Shown here: positions 45,001-56,185 of the stretch, piece after piece
Layout of the letters: the number at the start of each line of letters is the position of its first letter
Position numbering within the stretch: the first letter of the stretch is position 1
Source of the DNA: Euryodendron excelsum
Lineage: Eukaryota > Streptophyta > Magnoliopsida > Ericales > Pentaphylacaceae
Assembly (NCBI GenBank): GCA_033060915.1
Contig: CM065379.1
Coordinates: 37,575,318 to 37,639,317, forward strand
DNA length: 64,000 nucleotides
Direction: 5' to 3'
Program-made: the position numbers and the translations under genes
The notes under the pieces: generated by a model
The model's database searches: none
Told to the model about the DNA's origin: nothing
What the model saw: only the letters and a program-made list of their open reading frames with translations

Positions 45001-45600
45001 CTTTTTCAGAAAAACAAAACTTGCAGGGTATCCAATGTTTGGCATCTTTTGAACCCTAAAGACTTTCAAACATCCATTACAAACTCGACCTCCCCAACTC
45101 CATCATTACAAATAATGCAAGCATCCTCAACAACAACAAAATGGCAGAACATCGTCAAACTTTCCAGATCAATCCCCAAAACTCGGTAGCCTACTGTCCA
45201 TAAGCAAATGGAACCATTGAAGCAGCAAAGCAAAAAGCGTCTAGAGAATCCCTAGCAAGAAAAATAACAATCACAAGGATTGACAGGAGCAGCTATCCTT
45301 TGCATTGATGGCATATAGAAGACTAGCTAAAAAGTTGGTGGGAACAACTTTGCATCCTAGAAGAAGAGAGAATGGCAGTCATCTACCATACCCCAAGCAA
45401 TCCTTCAACACGAAAGTCAAGTCCCACCCGTTCAAAGAAAGAGATATTGGTCTTAAAAAAATACTTTCAAGTTAGCAGAAAGCAAAAGGCAAGTCCTACC
45501 TCAACTATAAAGAAGAGCATTGATCCTAGCAAAAGCTGAACAATAAATCTTTGCCGCACTCATAAATTTAGATTAGGTAAAGCACTGCTATGTGTAATCA
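45001..45600 (+). pseudogene. Ogre/Tat-like integrase remnant
   Basis: Reads ITNNASILNNNKMAEHRQTF, INPQNSVAYCP, ANGTIEAAKQKA from about 45100 to 45240. This matches the Tat integrase core TDNA.NLNN..M...C..F.I.H.NS..YRPQMNGAVEAANK, including the glutamate. Further on FKERDIGLKKILS matches the C-terminal FKEGDLVLKK. Stops (for example before ANG) and indels are frequent. Confidence 0.72.
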
Positions 45601-47842
45601 AAAACTTTGATGGTGCAATGATAGCAATGATTGAAATGAAGAGAGGCCCTCAATTCCTCTACCATACAGTTAAAAGCACCCCATTGCAAAACCCAGTTGA
45701 GTCGATTACTTTTTTTGAAAAACCCAACCTAATGATCACCGCCCATAATGGTTTCAGACAGAGTAAATAGGATAGGGGAAATAAAGAGTGGATACAGGTT
45801 TAAGGAGTGCCCAAAAAAAAAAAAAGCATGACCTCGTTGACATAGTGAAAATCTGAAAAGACATTTTAAGTAAAAAGGTCGAGGCATGACAAGATACAAA
45901 AACTGTTGACCTAGTGAAAATCTATAAGAACACCATGGTGCAAAGGCAATAGTCTAGGATCGTAAACAAAAGAGCTGGGGTATGTTTAAATCTAAAAGCA
46001 AAAAAGGGGAAATAGAGAGTGAGAAATAGTAAGAAAAAGAGTTTAGCTGTCAAAGGTGATCATAGGTCTCAAAAACCCAAGTAAAAATAAAATGTTTTGA
46101 GCCTTTATCCTTTCCTTTCAAATACCCTATAACCAAGCCCACATTACAGTCTGAAATAAAGACCTTTTAGATCAATCATTGCTATCATCATTCTTCAAAA
46201 GAATATGATTACACTAGAAAGTGTTCTATCTAGCAGAAATTCCAACTCAGTTCTAGGCTCAATGTCAAAACTAACATCAACAGACTTCAACTAAAGTAGC
46301 AATTTCAGTCAGTAATGGATTTCATCATCAATTGTTCTTCCAGATCAAAGCATTCAACATTCACGTTCTTATTAGGCAAGGGGGTCATCTTCATTGGCAT
46401 CAACAAGAGAAATTAAGAGAAAATACATGGCCTGAGGACATAGTGAAAACCCTCTGGGGTTCTATGGGAAAAAAAGTAGGGTCATGGCAAAATACAAAAC
46501 TACCGATGCAGTGAAAACTCAAAAACGAGCACTGACATGCAAAAATGGTAGAGCCAGCATTCATGAAAACCTACAAGGGCACTGGTGGCAAAAATGGTTT
46601 AAAAAAACAAAAGAAAGAAGAAGAAGAAAGGTCAGCTCTCCAAATCAGCAATCCAAGTAACAACAACAAAACAAGTCTCAACGAAACAGCCAAGACTCAC
46701 GCCTCAACAATGGGTCAAGGGGTGCCAAATAGTGGAGAACCTGCATCGGTAACAAATTTCTAAACTTAGCAAGGCTAAGTAATGAGAACTAATATTATAA
46801 GTCATTTAGTAAGATTACTCTGTTATATCTTGATATTTGCTAGTGAGATACTAAGATAGGTGCAAATTTAAGAGGCATCTCCCTAAGCTTTCTCAGGTCC
46901 CAAGGTGTCTTTGAACACAATGCTTTGGTGTCATAGCCAAAGAAGTCCGATAGTGATCTATCTAAAGCATAACCAACTAGAGCAGCCAATAGAGTTGGTC
47001 CTGGTAGCCCGAACCGTGATCATGCCCTCCACAGCCAACAAGAAATAAAGATGGGGCAACGACCCACCCTTAATCTCCCAAACAAACAGAAAGCAGTCTC
47101 CCAAGAAGCTACCAACCAAAGATGGGTCAATGTCCTCTCCTTCAAATTCTAATGCAATAGAGTCACACGCATGAAGTAGTCTTCCATTATGCTGCCCGTT
47201 CAATTTTACCAAGGAGCCTCCCAACCAGCAGTTCCACCATGGCCCCCTTTAAAAAGCTACATCAACCTCAACCTTAGCAATCGTCTCCAACTAGGGCAGT
47301 CTCAATATCTCCAACAACCTCAGTTGGGACATCTTCTATAGTAACCCTAGTGGGGCCACGATCTCCTCGTCAGTAGCATTAGTCCTCTACTTGACCAAAT
47401 CAGATCTCGTTAATTGCCTCCAGCGTAGATCGTTGTCTCCTACATCAACCACCCAGACAAGCCCCAGCTCAGACTCAACATTAATCAAAGTGGTCATCTG
47501 AGTGTGCCAATCATCCTTATCAGCCTAGGCATCAACAGCAGTAGTCCTCTCCTAGGCCAGAGTAGCTCTCGTCATCATCATTTTATCTTTCAGTCGTGTC
47601 CCTCAACTCCAGATTTAGTCAGCAAGGCAAGCTCTCCTGCATTAATCATCAAGAAGGTAAGGCAAAGAACAAGGGAAAAGGTAAGAACTTATAAACCCAA
47701 AGAATATGTATATAAAAAAAAAAGAAAAGAAAGGGAAGACAGAAAAAAGGAAGACGCACAAAAAAAGAAAAAAGGAAAGAAAGAAGAAAAATTAAATAAA
47801 TAAAAAAAAGAGGAAAAAAAAAAGAAGGAAGAAAAGAATCTC

Positions 47843-48110
47843 AAGTTTCAAGTCAAAATGAATTTTCTATACATTTTGTCTTTAAAATTTCAAATTTCAA
47901 ATCAAAATGAATTTTCTATATATTGTCTTAAAAAATTCCAATTTTAAGTCAAAACAAATTTTCTTTTCAAGTTAAAATGAATTTTCTATACATTTTGTCT
48001 TCAAAAATTCAAGTTTCAAGTCAATGAATTTTTTGAATATTTTGCCTGCAAGTAATCACAGTTTCAAGTTAAAAATGAATTTTCTATACGTTTTGTCCAA
48101 TATTCAAATC
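47843..48110. repeat. Tandem repeat, four to five units of about 65 bp
   Basis: Built on 'caagtcaaaatgaattttctatacattttgtctt' with variants; the word 'gaattttctata' recurs at about 47870, 47908, 47980 and 48076. Confidence 0.75.
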
Positions 48111-48416
48111 AAAATAGTTTTTAATTCAAAATCAAAAGTTCATTTTCAATATCAAATCTCAAAAATTTTCAATTAAAGTCCATCTCAAGCTTCTACTTCA
48201 AAAGATTTTTATTCCAATAAGTTTCAAGGTTTTCTAAAAATTCTTCCTCCAAGAAGTCTTCTTCAAAATTAATTCTCAAAAATTCTCAAGTTTTTAATCA
48301 TAAAAAGAAATTTCCTATCAATTTCCAAGTTTTCCAATCACAAGGTCCGTTTTCAAAAATCTCCTAAAAAGATTTCCCTCTAAAGTTTTTCTTCTAATAG
48401 TTTTAGGTCTTCCCAA

Positions 48417-48770
48417 GTTTCTCGAGGCCTTCTCTACCAAAAAGACCTCACATTCAAAAGGATTTACCTCTTTTTCTTCAAAAAGATTTTATTTCAAAAA
48501 TTTTCACTCTTTTTTCATTTCGAAAAGTTCCTACCGAGTTTCTCGGGGTCTTCTTTGCCAAAAAGCCCCCACTCTCAAAAGTTTTATCCCTTTTTCCCTT
48601 CAACAAGATTTATTTTCAAAAAATTTCTTTCCTTATTTTGAAAATTTTCTTTCGAGTTTCTGGGGTCCTCTCTGCCAAAAAGGCCCTACTCTCAAGGCTT
48701 TTTTAACTTTTTCCTTCAAAAAATTTTGATTTCAAAAATACCTTTCTAGTTTTTTTTAACTCCTTTCAAA
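48417..48770. repeat. Tandem repeat, three units of about 118 bp
   Basis: The phrase 'gtttctcggggtcttct..gccaaaaag' starts near 48419, 48538 and 48655, each followed by 'cc.cac.ctcaaaag' and a TTTTTC-rich tail. Confidence 0.75.
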
Positions 48771-49368
48771 AAGTAATAAAAATAATTTCATTTCAAAATC
48801 ATTTCCTCAGTTTTCCAAAAGCTTTTTCCTTCAAAAGTTTAATCTTAAAAGCATTTTTTGAGTTTTCCTAGTTTTATCATTCAAAAGCTCCGTCCTCAAA
48901 AATGTCCCAAAGGTTTTCAAACTTTCTTTCTTAAAAAGTTTTTTTTTCTCAAAACATGTTTCATAAATTTCTTGAGATTTTTCCTTCAAAACCCCCCATT
49001 TTTAAAATTTTTAGGGTTTTTAAGCGTTCACCTCAAAAAGCCTATTTTTAAAAAATTTTAGATTTTCAAACTTTTTTCTCAAAAAATTTGTTTCAAGTTT
49101 CAAAAGGTTTTTCAAAACCCTTCTATTTCAAATCCAAATCAATCAATTTTAGAAAGCAAGTTCAAAATCATTTCAAACAATCAACTTGAACTTCAAAAAT
49201 CAAGTTTTCAAATTTTCAGATTTCAAAAATCAAGACAATCCAGTTTTCAAAATCAAAATTCCAATTACTCCGGTCTTCAAGAATTTTCAAATTCTATCCC
49301 TCTGATCGCCTCGCAGTCAATATAGGACTCTTACTTTATCATTTTTTGTCTTTGACAAGCAAAGACAG

Positions 49369-49379
49369 AAAAAGAGGGA
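49369..49379 (+). other. Polypurine tract before the 3' LTR
   Basis: GAAAAAGAGGGA-type purine run ending four bases before the LTR start, where plus-strand synthesis would be primed. Confidence 0.65.
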
Positions 49380-49383
49380 TAGT

Positions 49384-52300
49384 TTTAAGCACTTCATTTT
49401 TGCCCACTCAATAATCTCTGGTCCGTTCAGACTCGTATTCAAACCAATACAGACACATTCAAGTCCAGATCAATTTTCCAGACTCAATCTAATCAATCGA
49501 TAGCTTCACGGGCCCACTGGGCCCAACAAAGGCAAAATGACCAAAATGTCGTTAGGGCATTGTTCTGTCCAATTCCAGTTGGCACGTCTTCTTAAAGATG
49601 GTAAGTCCCTATTTCAATCTCAAATCTAATTCCAAATCAAACTCAATCGGACACGCTTTTTGAGAAATTTGATCTCTCAGGCAGTAAGTCCATCCAGTCT
49701 GGCACATTTTTTGAGAAACTCTTTGAAACGATAAGTCCCTTTAAACCCGTCGACTGAGACAGAACCAAGTCCCTGAGATGATAGAATGGTCCACCTTTGG
49801 CGCCTGCTAGCCCGCCAATAAAGAATGTTTGTTATTCGGCATATCTTTTGAAAAAGTTGATTCATGAGACGATAAGTCCACATAGCAACTTCCCGAAATC
49901 AGGCAGTCTCCGGAATGAATGTGCATCGTCAGTGAAGCGGAAACACTCGCAAATAGGTCGATATTGGGAATTGCCAACAAAACCCCTATGTCACGGAACC
50001 GAACTCGCTTTTTTGCCGTAACACGTTTATTAAAGGACGAGATACCTTCGGAAACTAACTCATCACAGACCGTCAGAGTGGCAAAAACACTTAAAACCCG
50101 AGTCAATACTAATGCCTGCTAGCCCATTCCGGAGAAAAATATGCAAACTGCCCCTTGGGCCTTTTCGGCACGCTTCTTGAGAAAGTACCTAAGTCCTCAA
50201 AGTAGTAAGTCCATCCGTCTGAGATCATCCCAAAGATGATTCGGCATATTCAAATTCCTTCCAATTGATTCCGGACCAATTCCGAGACCATCTGGTCAAA
50301 ATGACCATTTTGTCCCTAACGTCCGAGCGCCTCCGGGAACCACACCAGCTCTGGGTATCAAACCGATAACCTCCCGAGAATGCTTCTAATAGTATTCTTG
50401 ACCTTTCAACACCTTTTTGAATCATTCTGAGTCTATTCTGGCAAACCCAGTGCGAAATAACCATTTTTCCCTTAGTGGGCTGGTTGCCTTTTCCAACCAC
50501 ACCGGCTCTGGATATTAAACCGCCAATCCCTCAAAACACTTTGAATAGTGTTTCCAACCTTCAAGTCCTCTCATGAGTCATTCCAAATCCATTCCGATGG
50601 TTTTCCACTCTAGTTGATCGTTTCCCCTAATAGCTCGGTCGACCATCCTAACATTGTTTTTCAAGTTCGTTAATCCCGGGATACTATTTTAAGGGTTTCT
50701 ATCCATTTTTGGCGTTTCGGACCATTCCCAGCCTTTCGGAACATTCCTGAACCTTCCAGAGTCACTCCTAATGAAGCCAAGCCAAACATTGTATGGTAGT
50801 CACTAATAAAGGTGTCTAAATCTTTTGTCTTGCATATCAAGGGTTGAAAGATACATTGCTTGCCGACCTTAAAATTTTTCTAAGTGGCTAGTGCCACCCA
50901 CTTCTAGTGGCTCCAGAAGGAAATTTTCCCTTGCGCCACTACAACAGGTGCCAGGTCAATCTTGTATCTATAAATACATAGCCTCCTCCTGCGTGAAAAG
51001 TGTCTGCAAACTCAGTTCAAAAGCTCTACTTTTCGAATTACAGAGCTTGAAGTCTCTCTAAACCCTAGTCTCTCTAGTCTCCTCAAACCCTAGCCACCAT
51101 ACACTTAACCCTAATACTCATACACACTTCATACACTCATACACAAACCTCTAAAGCCTCTATTGAAGACTCAAGGTGCTGCAACTTGGAAGCTCTCAAG
51201 GATCAAGTGAAGCAAAGAAAATAAAGCAAACAAAACAAGAAGAAAACAAGGTAGGTTTTCTTTTATGTTTACGTACTCTCCCCCTTCTCTCTTCTTCCTC
51301 TTAACCCACTTAAGTTTTCTTCTATTTTAATCCCCTATCTTCTTTCCCCCTTTCTTGCATGCTTGGAATAAGGGAGTCCTCGATTCATATGTAGGAACGA
51401 TTGTTAAAAGTCACCGTGTTGGGGGCTTTCTTCTAATTCAACCTTAGACCATGTAGATTTAGCCCCCTTGATTATGTGGTGAAGACTAAACCTTGTATGT
51501 TCACGTCCCTAAATGTATTGTGCATATCATATTCATGCATCCCTTCAAAACTTGTTTTCAGAGTAGTTTTCAAAACTTGCATCATAATCCTTTTTTAAAC
51601 TTATATTCAAAATCTCTTTCTCAAAACTTGTTTTTCAAAATCACAAGCTTAAAGTGATTCTAGCCATTCCATGGCTAGAGTTCTTTTAAGAAAGTGTTAT
51701 ATTCATTGTGACCATCAAGGTCCATATTTTGGGTGTAAACCCTAATTTGTTTTTCATCAAAACAACTATCTTAAGATGATTTTAGCCATTCCATGGTTAT
51801 GGTTGTTTTAGAAAAGTGTGATATTCAATGGCATCATATTGGTCCATATTTTAAATCCATGTTGTTTTCAAAACCACCAACTTTCATGATTAGAATCATT
51901 TTAAGAAAGTGACGCATTCAAAGGATTCCAAGAATCCATATTCAAACCCCTTTCAACATTGTTTTTCAAAATACTTTCTAAAATCTCTCTTTAAAAGTCC
52001 ACTTTCTAAAAACCCCTTCCTAGAAACTTCCTTCAAAAATCTATTTTTTAAAAAGTTCTTTTCAAACTTTTTTTTAAAAGTTCTTTTCAAAAATTCACTT
52101 TCTAAAAATTATCTTCAAGTTTCCTTCCTAGAAATTGTTTTCAAAATATCTACTTTCCAAAATCTCTTTTTCTTGGAGTCCAAGTCAAGCTCTAAATTTC
52201 ATAGTTAGGAAACCCTAATTTTCTTTCCTAAAAACATGCTTCCAATTTTGCCTCAAATCATAGATTTTCAAAACTTCTATTTTCTACATCAAATCTTAGA

Positions 52301-54003
52301 TTTCCAAAATCTCTTTTTCTACACCAAATCATAGCTTTACAAATCCAAGTTTTGCAAAACTCAACCTTTCAAATTTCATGTCAAATCAAATCTTTTAAAT
52401 TAGGAAACTAGATCAAATCCTCCAATTTCAGAAACCAAATCAAATAATCTCTTTTTGGAATTAAAACCTAATCTTCTATTTTAAGAAACAAAAATCAAAT
52501 CTTTCTAAATTTAAACCTTTCCTAAATTCACATCTTTCTAAATTCAAACCTTTCCTAAGTTCACATCTTTCTAAATTCAAAACTTTTTTAAACTGAAATT
52601 TTCTTAAAATGAAATTTTCCTAAAATGAAACTTTCCTAAATTGGCATTTTCCTAAAATAGAACTTTCCTATTTTGAAAACATTCCTAATTTGATGCTTTT
52701 TAAAGTCCAACCTTTTCCTAAACCCTAACTTTCAAAATCATTCCAAGTTAAGTGTTTTCAAATCAAATCAAATTAAATCTCTTTTCAAATCTTCCTTAAA
52801 ACCAACTTTTCTAATTCGAACCCTTCCTCATTCGAACATTTCCTAAATCTAAGTTTCTAAAATCAAACCTTCCTAAATTAATTACATCTAACCTTAGGTT
52901 GCCTCAACCCTAGGATACCTAAACCCTAGTTCAACCCTAATCCCAAGTTAGAAGGCTTCAACTATTTGATAAAACTCCTTTCTAAACCAATATGATTTTC
53001 TAATTTCAATCTAAGCTAAAATATTTTCAAAGCTCAACTCCTTCTTTCCTAAATCAAGTCCAAGTTCTTTTTCGAAATTCAATCTTTCCAACTCAATTTG
53101 AAATCCTCAAGTTCTACTCAAGTCAAACTCAATTCCAAGTTTAATTTCAAGTCTCTTATTCAAAATTCAAATCAAAGTCTTTTTTTAATCAAATCTTTTC
53201 CAAATCAAACTTCTCAAAAACTTCAAAGTGTTTATTTTTAATCGAGCTCTTGTCCAAACTACGACTGACCTGATTCCTAAAACGGGATAAATAGGCATCC
53301 ATCATGAGTGCGATCATTACCTTTTTCAAGTTTCTAATTTCATAACATTTTCTATGTTTTCAATCCCACAATCGTTTTCAAGTTTTCAATTTTGTAATCC
53401 ATTTCAAGTTTCTAATTCTAAAATTTATTTTTAAATCTCCAATTCCAATTTCTAAAACATTCTTTCAAATTTCAAATCAAGTCTTTTCAACTTCTTTCTA
53501 AAAGTTCTTTTCAAAAATGGATAGTTTTGAATATTTATTAATCAAAAATTCCGAATGAGTGAATCTAAGGTGAATAGACATGTAGGCACCACAAGGGCGG
53601 GGTAGAGTGATGACTTAGTGCGCCTTTCCTACACGTAATCAACCTCTTAACCTAGAATCACTGTTTTCAAAGACCAAATGGAGTTATTTTCAAAAAGAGC
53701 TTAAATATTCCTGAAGGTTGCTAAGCAACCTATTTTCCAAAAACCCTCTCTTAAGGAAGCTTTCAAAATCTTTTCAAAAACCCTAAGTGTAATCTTCGAA
53801 TTGCACTTAGTTTTAGGTGATCTAACTCATCTTGATCAAATTAGGTGGCAACTCCGAATCTTTGTCAAAAGCCCTTATTCAAATCAATTTCAAATTCAAA
53901 CCCAGTGGCACTCGTCCATTAAAAGGATAAGTTCTAAAGAGAGAGTACCATGTTTTTTCCATTTTTGTGTGTTTTCTGGAGTGCAAAAAATCAGGGCTCG
54001 ACA
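49384..54003 (+). mobile_element. Ogre/Tat-like 3' LTR, full length (4.6 kb)
   Basis: Starts TTTAAGCACTTCATTTTTGC (TG changed to TT; the minus-strand copy starts TGTAAGCACCTCATTTTTGC) and ends GGGCTCGACA. Length 4620. The 5' third holds repeated modules on 'gataagtcca' and 'tctggcac.tttttgagaaa' phrases, and the 3' half is TTCAAA-rich. A TATAAATA box is at 50969-50976. It abuts the minus-strand internal region at 54004 instead of host flank. Confidence 0.75.
50969..50976 (+). promoter_or_regulatory. LTR TATA box
   Basis: TATAAATA; the same box lies at the matching place of the minus-strand LTR (58873-58880), so it is conserved between the two LTRs. Confidence 0.6.
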
Positions 54004-56164
54004 CCTAGCATGGAGATGTGGGCCAGAGCTTTTCTAAGTTGTTCCATGATGTCGTAGTTAACTTTCTCCAGAGGTTTAGTGAATTCTGATATCTCTTGAT
54101 TTGTTTGTAGGTTAGAGCTTTCTCCTCCTTCTTTATCTTTCCCTTTCCTCTTTCTTTCTACTTCAGCAGAGGTGTAATATCACCCTGACTGAGTCATCCC
54201 TCCTATTTATGCTCTGGGTTCTTCAATGCTTTGAACTTTGTTAGGGGAATAATTCCATGGGACATTATGGAGAGCTACCTTTGAGAGTATGGGTAAAAGG
54301 ACTACTACAGATGGAGGGTTTGTGAGGAGGGGTAGGGTGGTAGGTATAGTTGATTTCTTTGGTGGAACCAAGGGTGGTAGAGGCCGTATGGCTCTCCAAG
54401 TGTCGGTTTGGGGTACAAACCAGGCCGTGGCGACCATGGGTCCAGGTTTGGGCAAGGGGGTGAAATAAACGCGATAATAAGGAGGATGGGGTAGTATTTT
54501 GACAGTTAGATTCTTGTTGGAATGGCGAGGTTGTATGGTGAGGAGGGTTTGGTCTTGGTATTTCGGCCCCTTTAGAACGTAAGTTGTCCCTTTTGGAATT
54601 ATGATTGATGAGCTATGCAGAGTGCCTTATGTAGAATTCTTACTTTTGAGCGGTATCCTCTCTTGCAGCTTATGAATCATGATTTTTACCAAGAAAAAAG
54701 AGGTTGAGCCGATATCCATTTTTCTCACCTATAGGAATAAAGGGAAAACAAGAACACAAGCCACGAGTTAGTGTTTGATATTTCGAAAGCCTTATGCAAT
54801 GCATTCCTTAGGGGTGTCCCTACTTGAGAGAGAGACTAAATATGATGTATTTGCCTTCGTTTTTTCAGATAAGGGGTTTGCCCATGTATGTAGATACTTT
54901 ACCATTGATTCACTTGTACATTCATTCGTAGGAAGTAAAAGGGTGCACTAAACTTTTTGTTTAAATATAGGAAAATCGAAGCACATTTTAATAGGGGGAA
55001 AGGGAAACATTTTCCTTAGAACTTTCACCTATCTACTTTTACAGGGAGAATCTTAAACTACTTTTAAGTCCATAGATTCGTCTTTTGTTGATGTTAAGAG
55101 GTCATTGAACTGCTCTTGCTTTGCGGGTTGCCCTTTGTCTTCTTTAGCAACTCTATCTCTGTGAGCATAAAGGGATTGAGGCCCCTTTTCATGGAATGAC
55201 TTGAAATGCATGCCATAAGTCCTTAGGATTGCATGGCAAACCTTAGGATTTTGGTAGTTTTTTTGTAAGGGAGAGTGAACTAGGTATCACTCTTTACGAG
55301 TTAATCGTATGCATGAGAATTCAGTTACTTAAGTTATTTTGGAACTCTCATCTCGAAATGGAATATTGAATGCATATATATGTATGCAAGAGCACACTGA
55401 GAGAGAGTGCAATAGTAAAGTAAATAAGCATGCATGAATATTACACAAGCATTATAACAGTAGAAATAGACAAGAATAAAGGAAAGTAAAGCGATCGCCC
55501 TTTCTTCCATGGTTTTAAAATTGATATGCGTGTCTTAAATCTAGCAGAAGTTCGGCTATGCACGGGTTTTTACATGAATATGAGGTTAAGGGTTTACTAA
55601 TACTTCCTAAGAAGGCTTGGTTCCCAGATCTTCAAACCTAGGCCCACTCCCTGATGTGGTGCCATTATCAGTTGGTGATCCAAGTGGGTGAACCACCAAG
55701 AGGTCATGGGCTAAGATACAGACACAGCATCTGCCTACAACCAATATATCGTTCCCCCTTCTAACTAGAAAGGACATAATTAGGTAGAGAATGCAAATAT
55801 GTAAATGCGAGTGCACGTGCAGTGTGTGTGTGAAGTTTTTGAAAAATAAAGGAAAGGGCCCAATAACTCCCATTTATCATGTCCATTCCATCTTGTCATT
55901 TATAGCAATTTATATGGACAATAAAAATAAATGTGAACATAGTCCACCTACAAAATAAAATGCAAAAAGTTAGTACATTGATAACAAACTTAATGCAAGA
56001 TAGAATGATTGAATTTGAATTGGATGCAAGCGATGATATTTTTGAAAACAACTTTAAAGATTTTTTATTTTGGAGAATTTGAAGTGGATATGATTGGATA
56101 AGTTAATTCAAGATTCTAGGTAAGTGAAGGGTGAAGAGACATGACAATAGCCTAATCCTCTAAG
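54004..56164 (-). mobile_element. Internal region of a minus-strand Ogre/Tat-like element (leader plus gag fragment)
   Basis: Runs leftward from the primer-binding site at 56183. The first 1.6 kb is leader sequence homologous (inverted) to 42157-43800. The remainder is the gag fragment at 54010-54470. It is cut at 54004 by the end of the plus-strand LTR. Confidence 0.75.
54010..54470 (-). pseudogene. Ogre/Tat-like gag C-terminal region
   Basis: The minus-strand frame reads ALHNVPWNYSPNKVQSIEEP (54290-54220). After a stop it continues GMTQSG.YYTSAEVERKRGK, then LEKVNYDIMEQLRKALAHIS and MLG at about 54005. The PWNY motif, the GMT.SG.xY...E box and the VEQLRKTPA.ISLL-like motif follow one another in Tat polyproteins just before the protease. 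At least two stop codons are present. Confidence 0.8.
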
Positions 56165-56183
56165 CGTCCTCAGTAGAGTGGCC
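56165..56183 (-). other. Primer-binding site of the minus-strand element
   Basis: TGGCCACTCTACTGAGGAC on the minus strand, three mismatches from the site at 42138-42156, two bases after the LTR end GGCGCGACA. Confidence 0.75.
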
Positions 56184-56185
56184 AA

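Larger units (their letters stand above)
45601..49368 (+). mobile_element. 3' non-coding region of the plus-strand Ogre/Tat-like element
   Basis: Between the integrase remnant and the polypurine tract. It contains a purine-only-like stretch (about 47706-47835), a tandem of 60-70 bp units (47843-48110) and another of about 118 bp (48417-48770). The open frames here (46545-46763, 47504-47803 plus; 46958-47224 minus) match nothing I recognise. Confidence 0.55.

Noticed and set aside
46545..47224. Open frames 46545-46763 (plus) and 46958-47224 (minus) as possible extra Ogre-type genes.
   Set aside because: No motif is recognisable and neither is conserved in the other element copy visible in the window.
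41097..52208. Related open frames at 41097-41324 and 51909-52208 with a shared 'HSKDSK.PYSNPFQHCF' start, which could suggest a conserved small protein in the LTR.
   Set aside because: The composition is extremely Ser/Phe/Lys-biased because the DNA is TTCAAAA/TTTC repeat. The two frames are similar because the LTRs are homologous, and the inverted copy near 57900 does not obviously keep the frame.
40261..54003. Reading 40261-54003 as one ordinary element with two LTRs and a target duplication.
   Set aside because: The first 485 bases are in the opposite orientation to the rest of the LTR, and the flanks (Athila-like integrase on the left, minus-strand gag on the right) do not match each other or show a 5-bp duplication.
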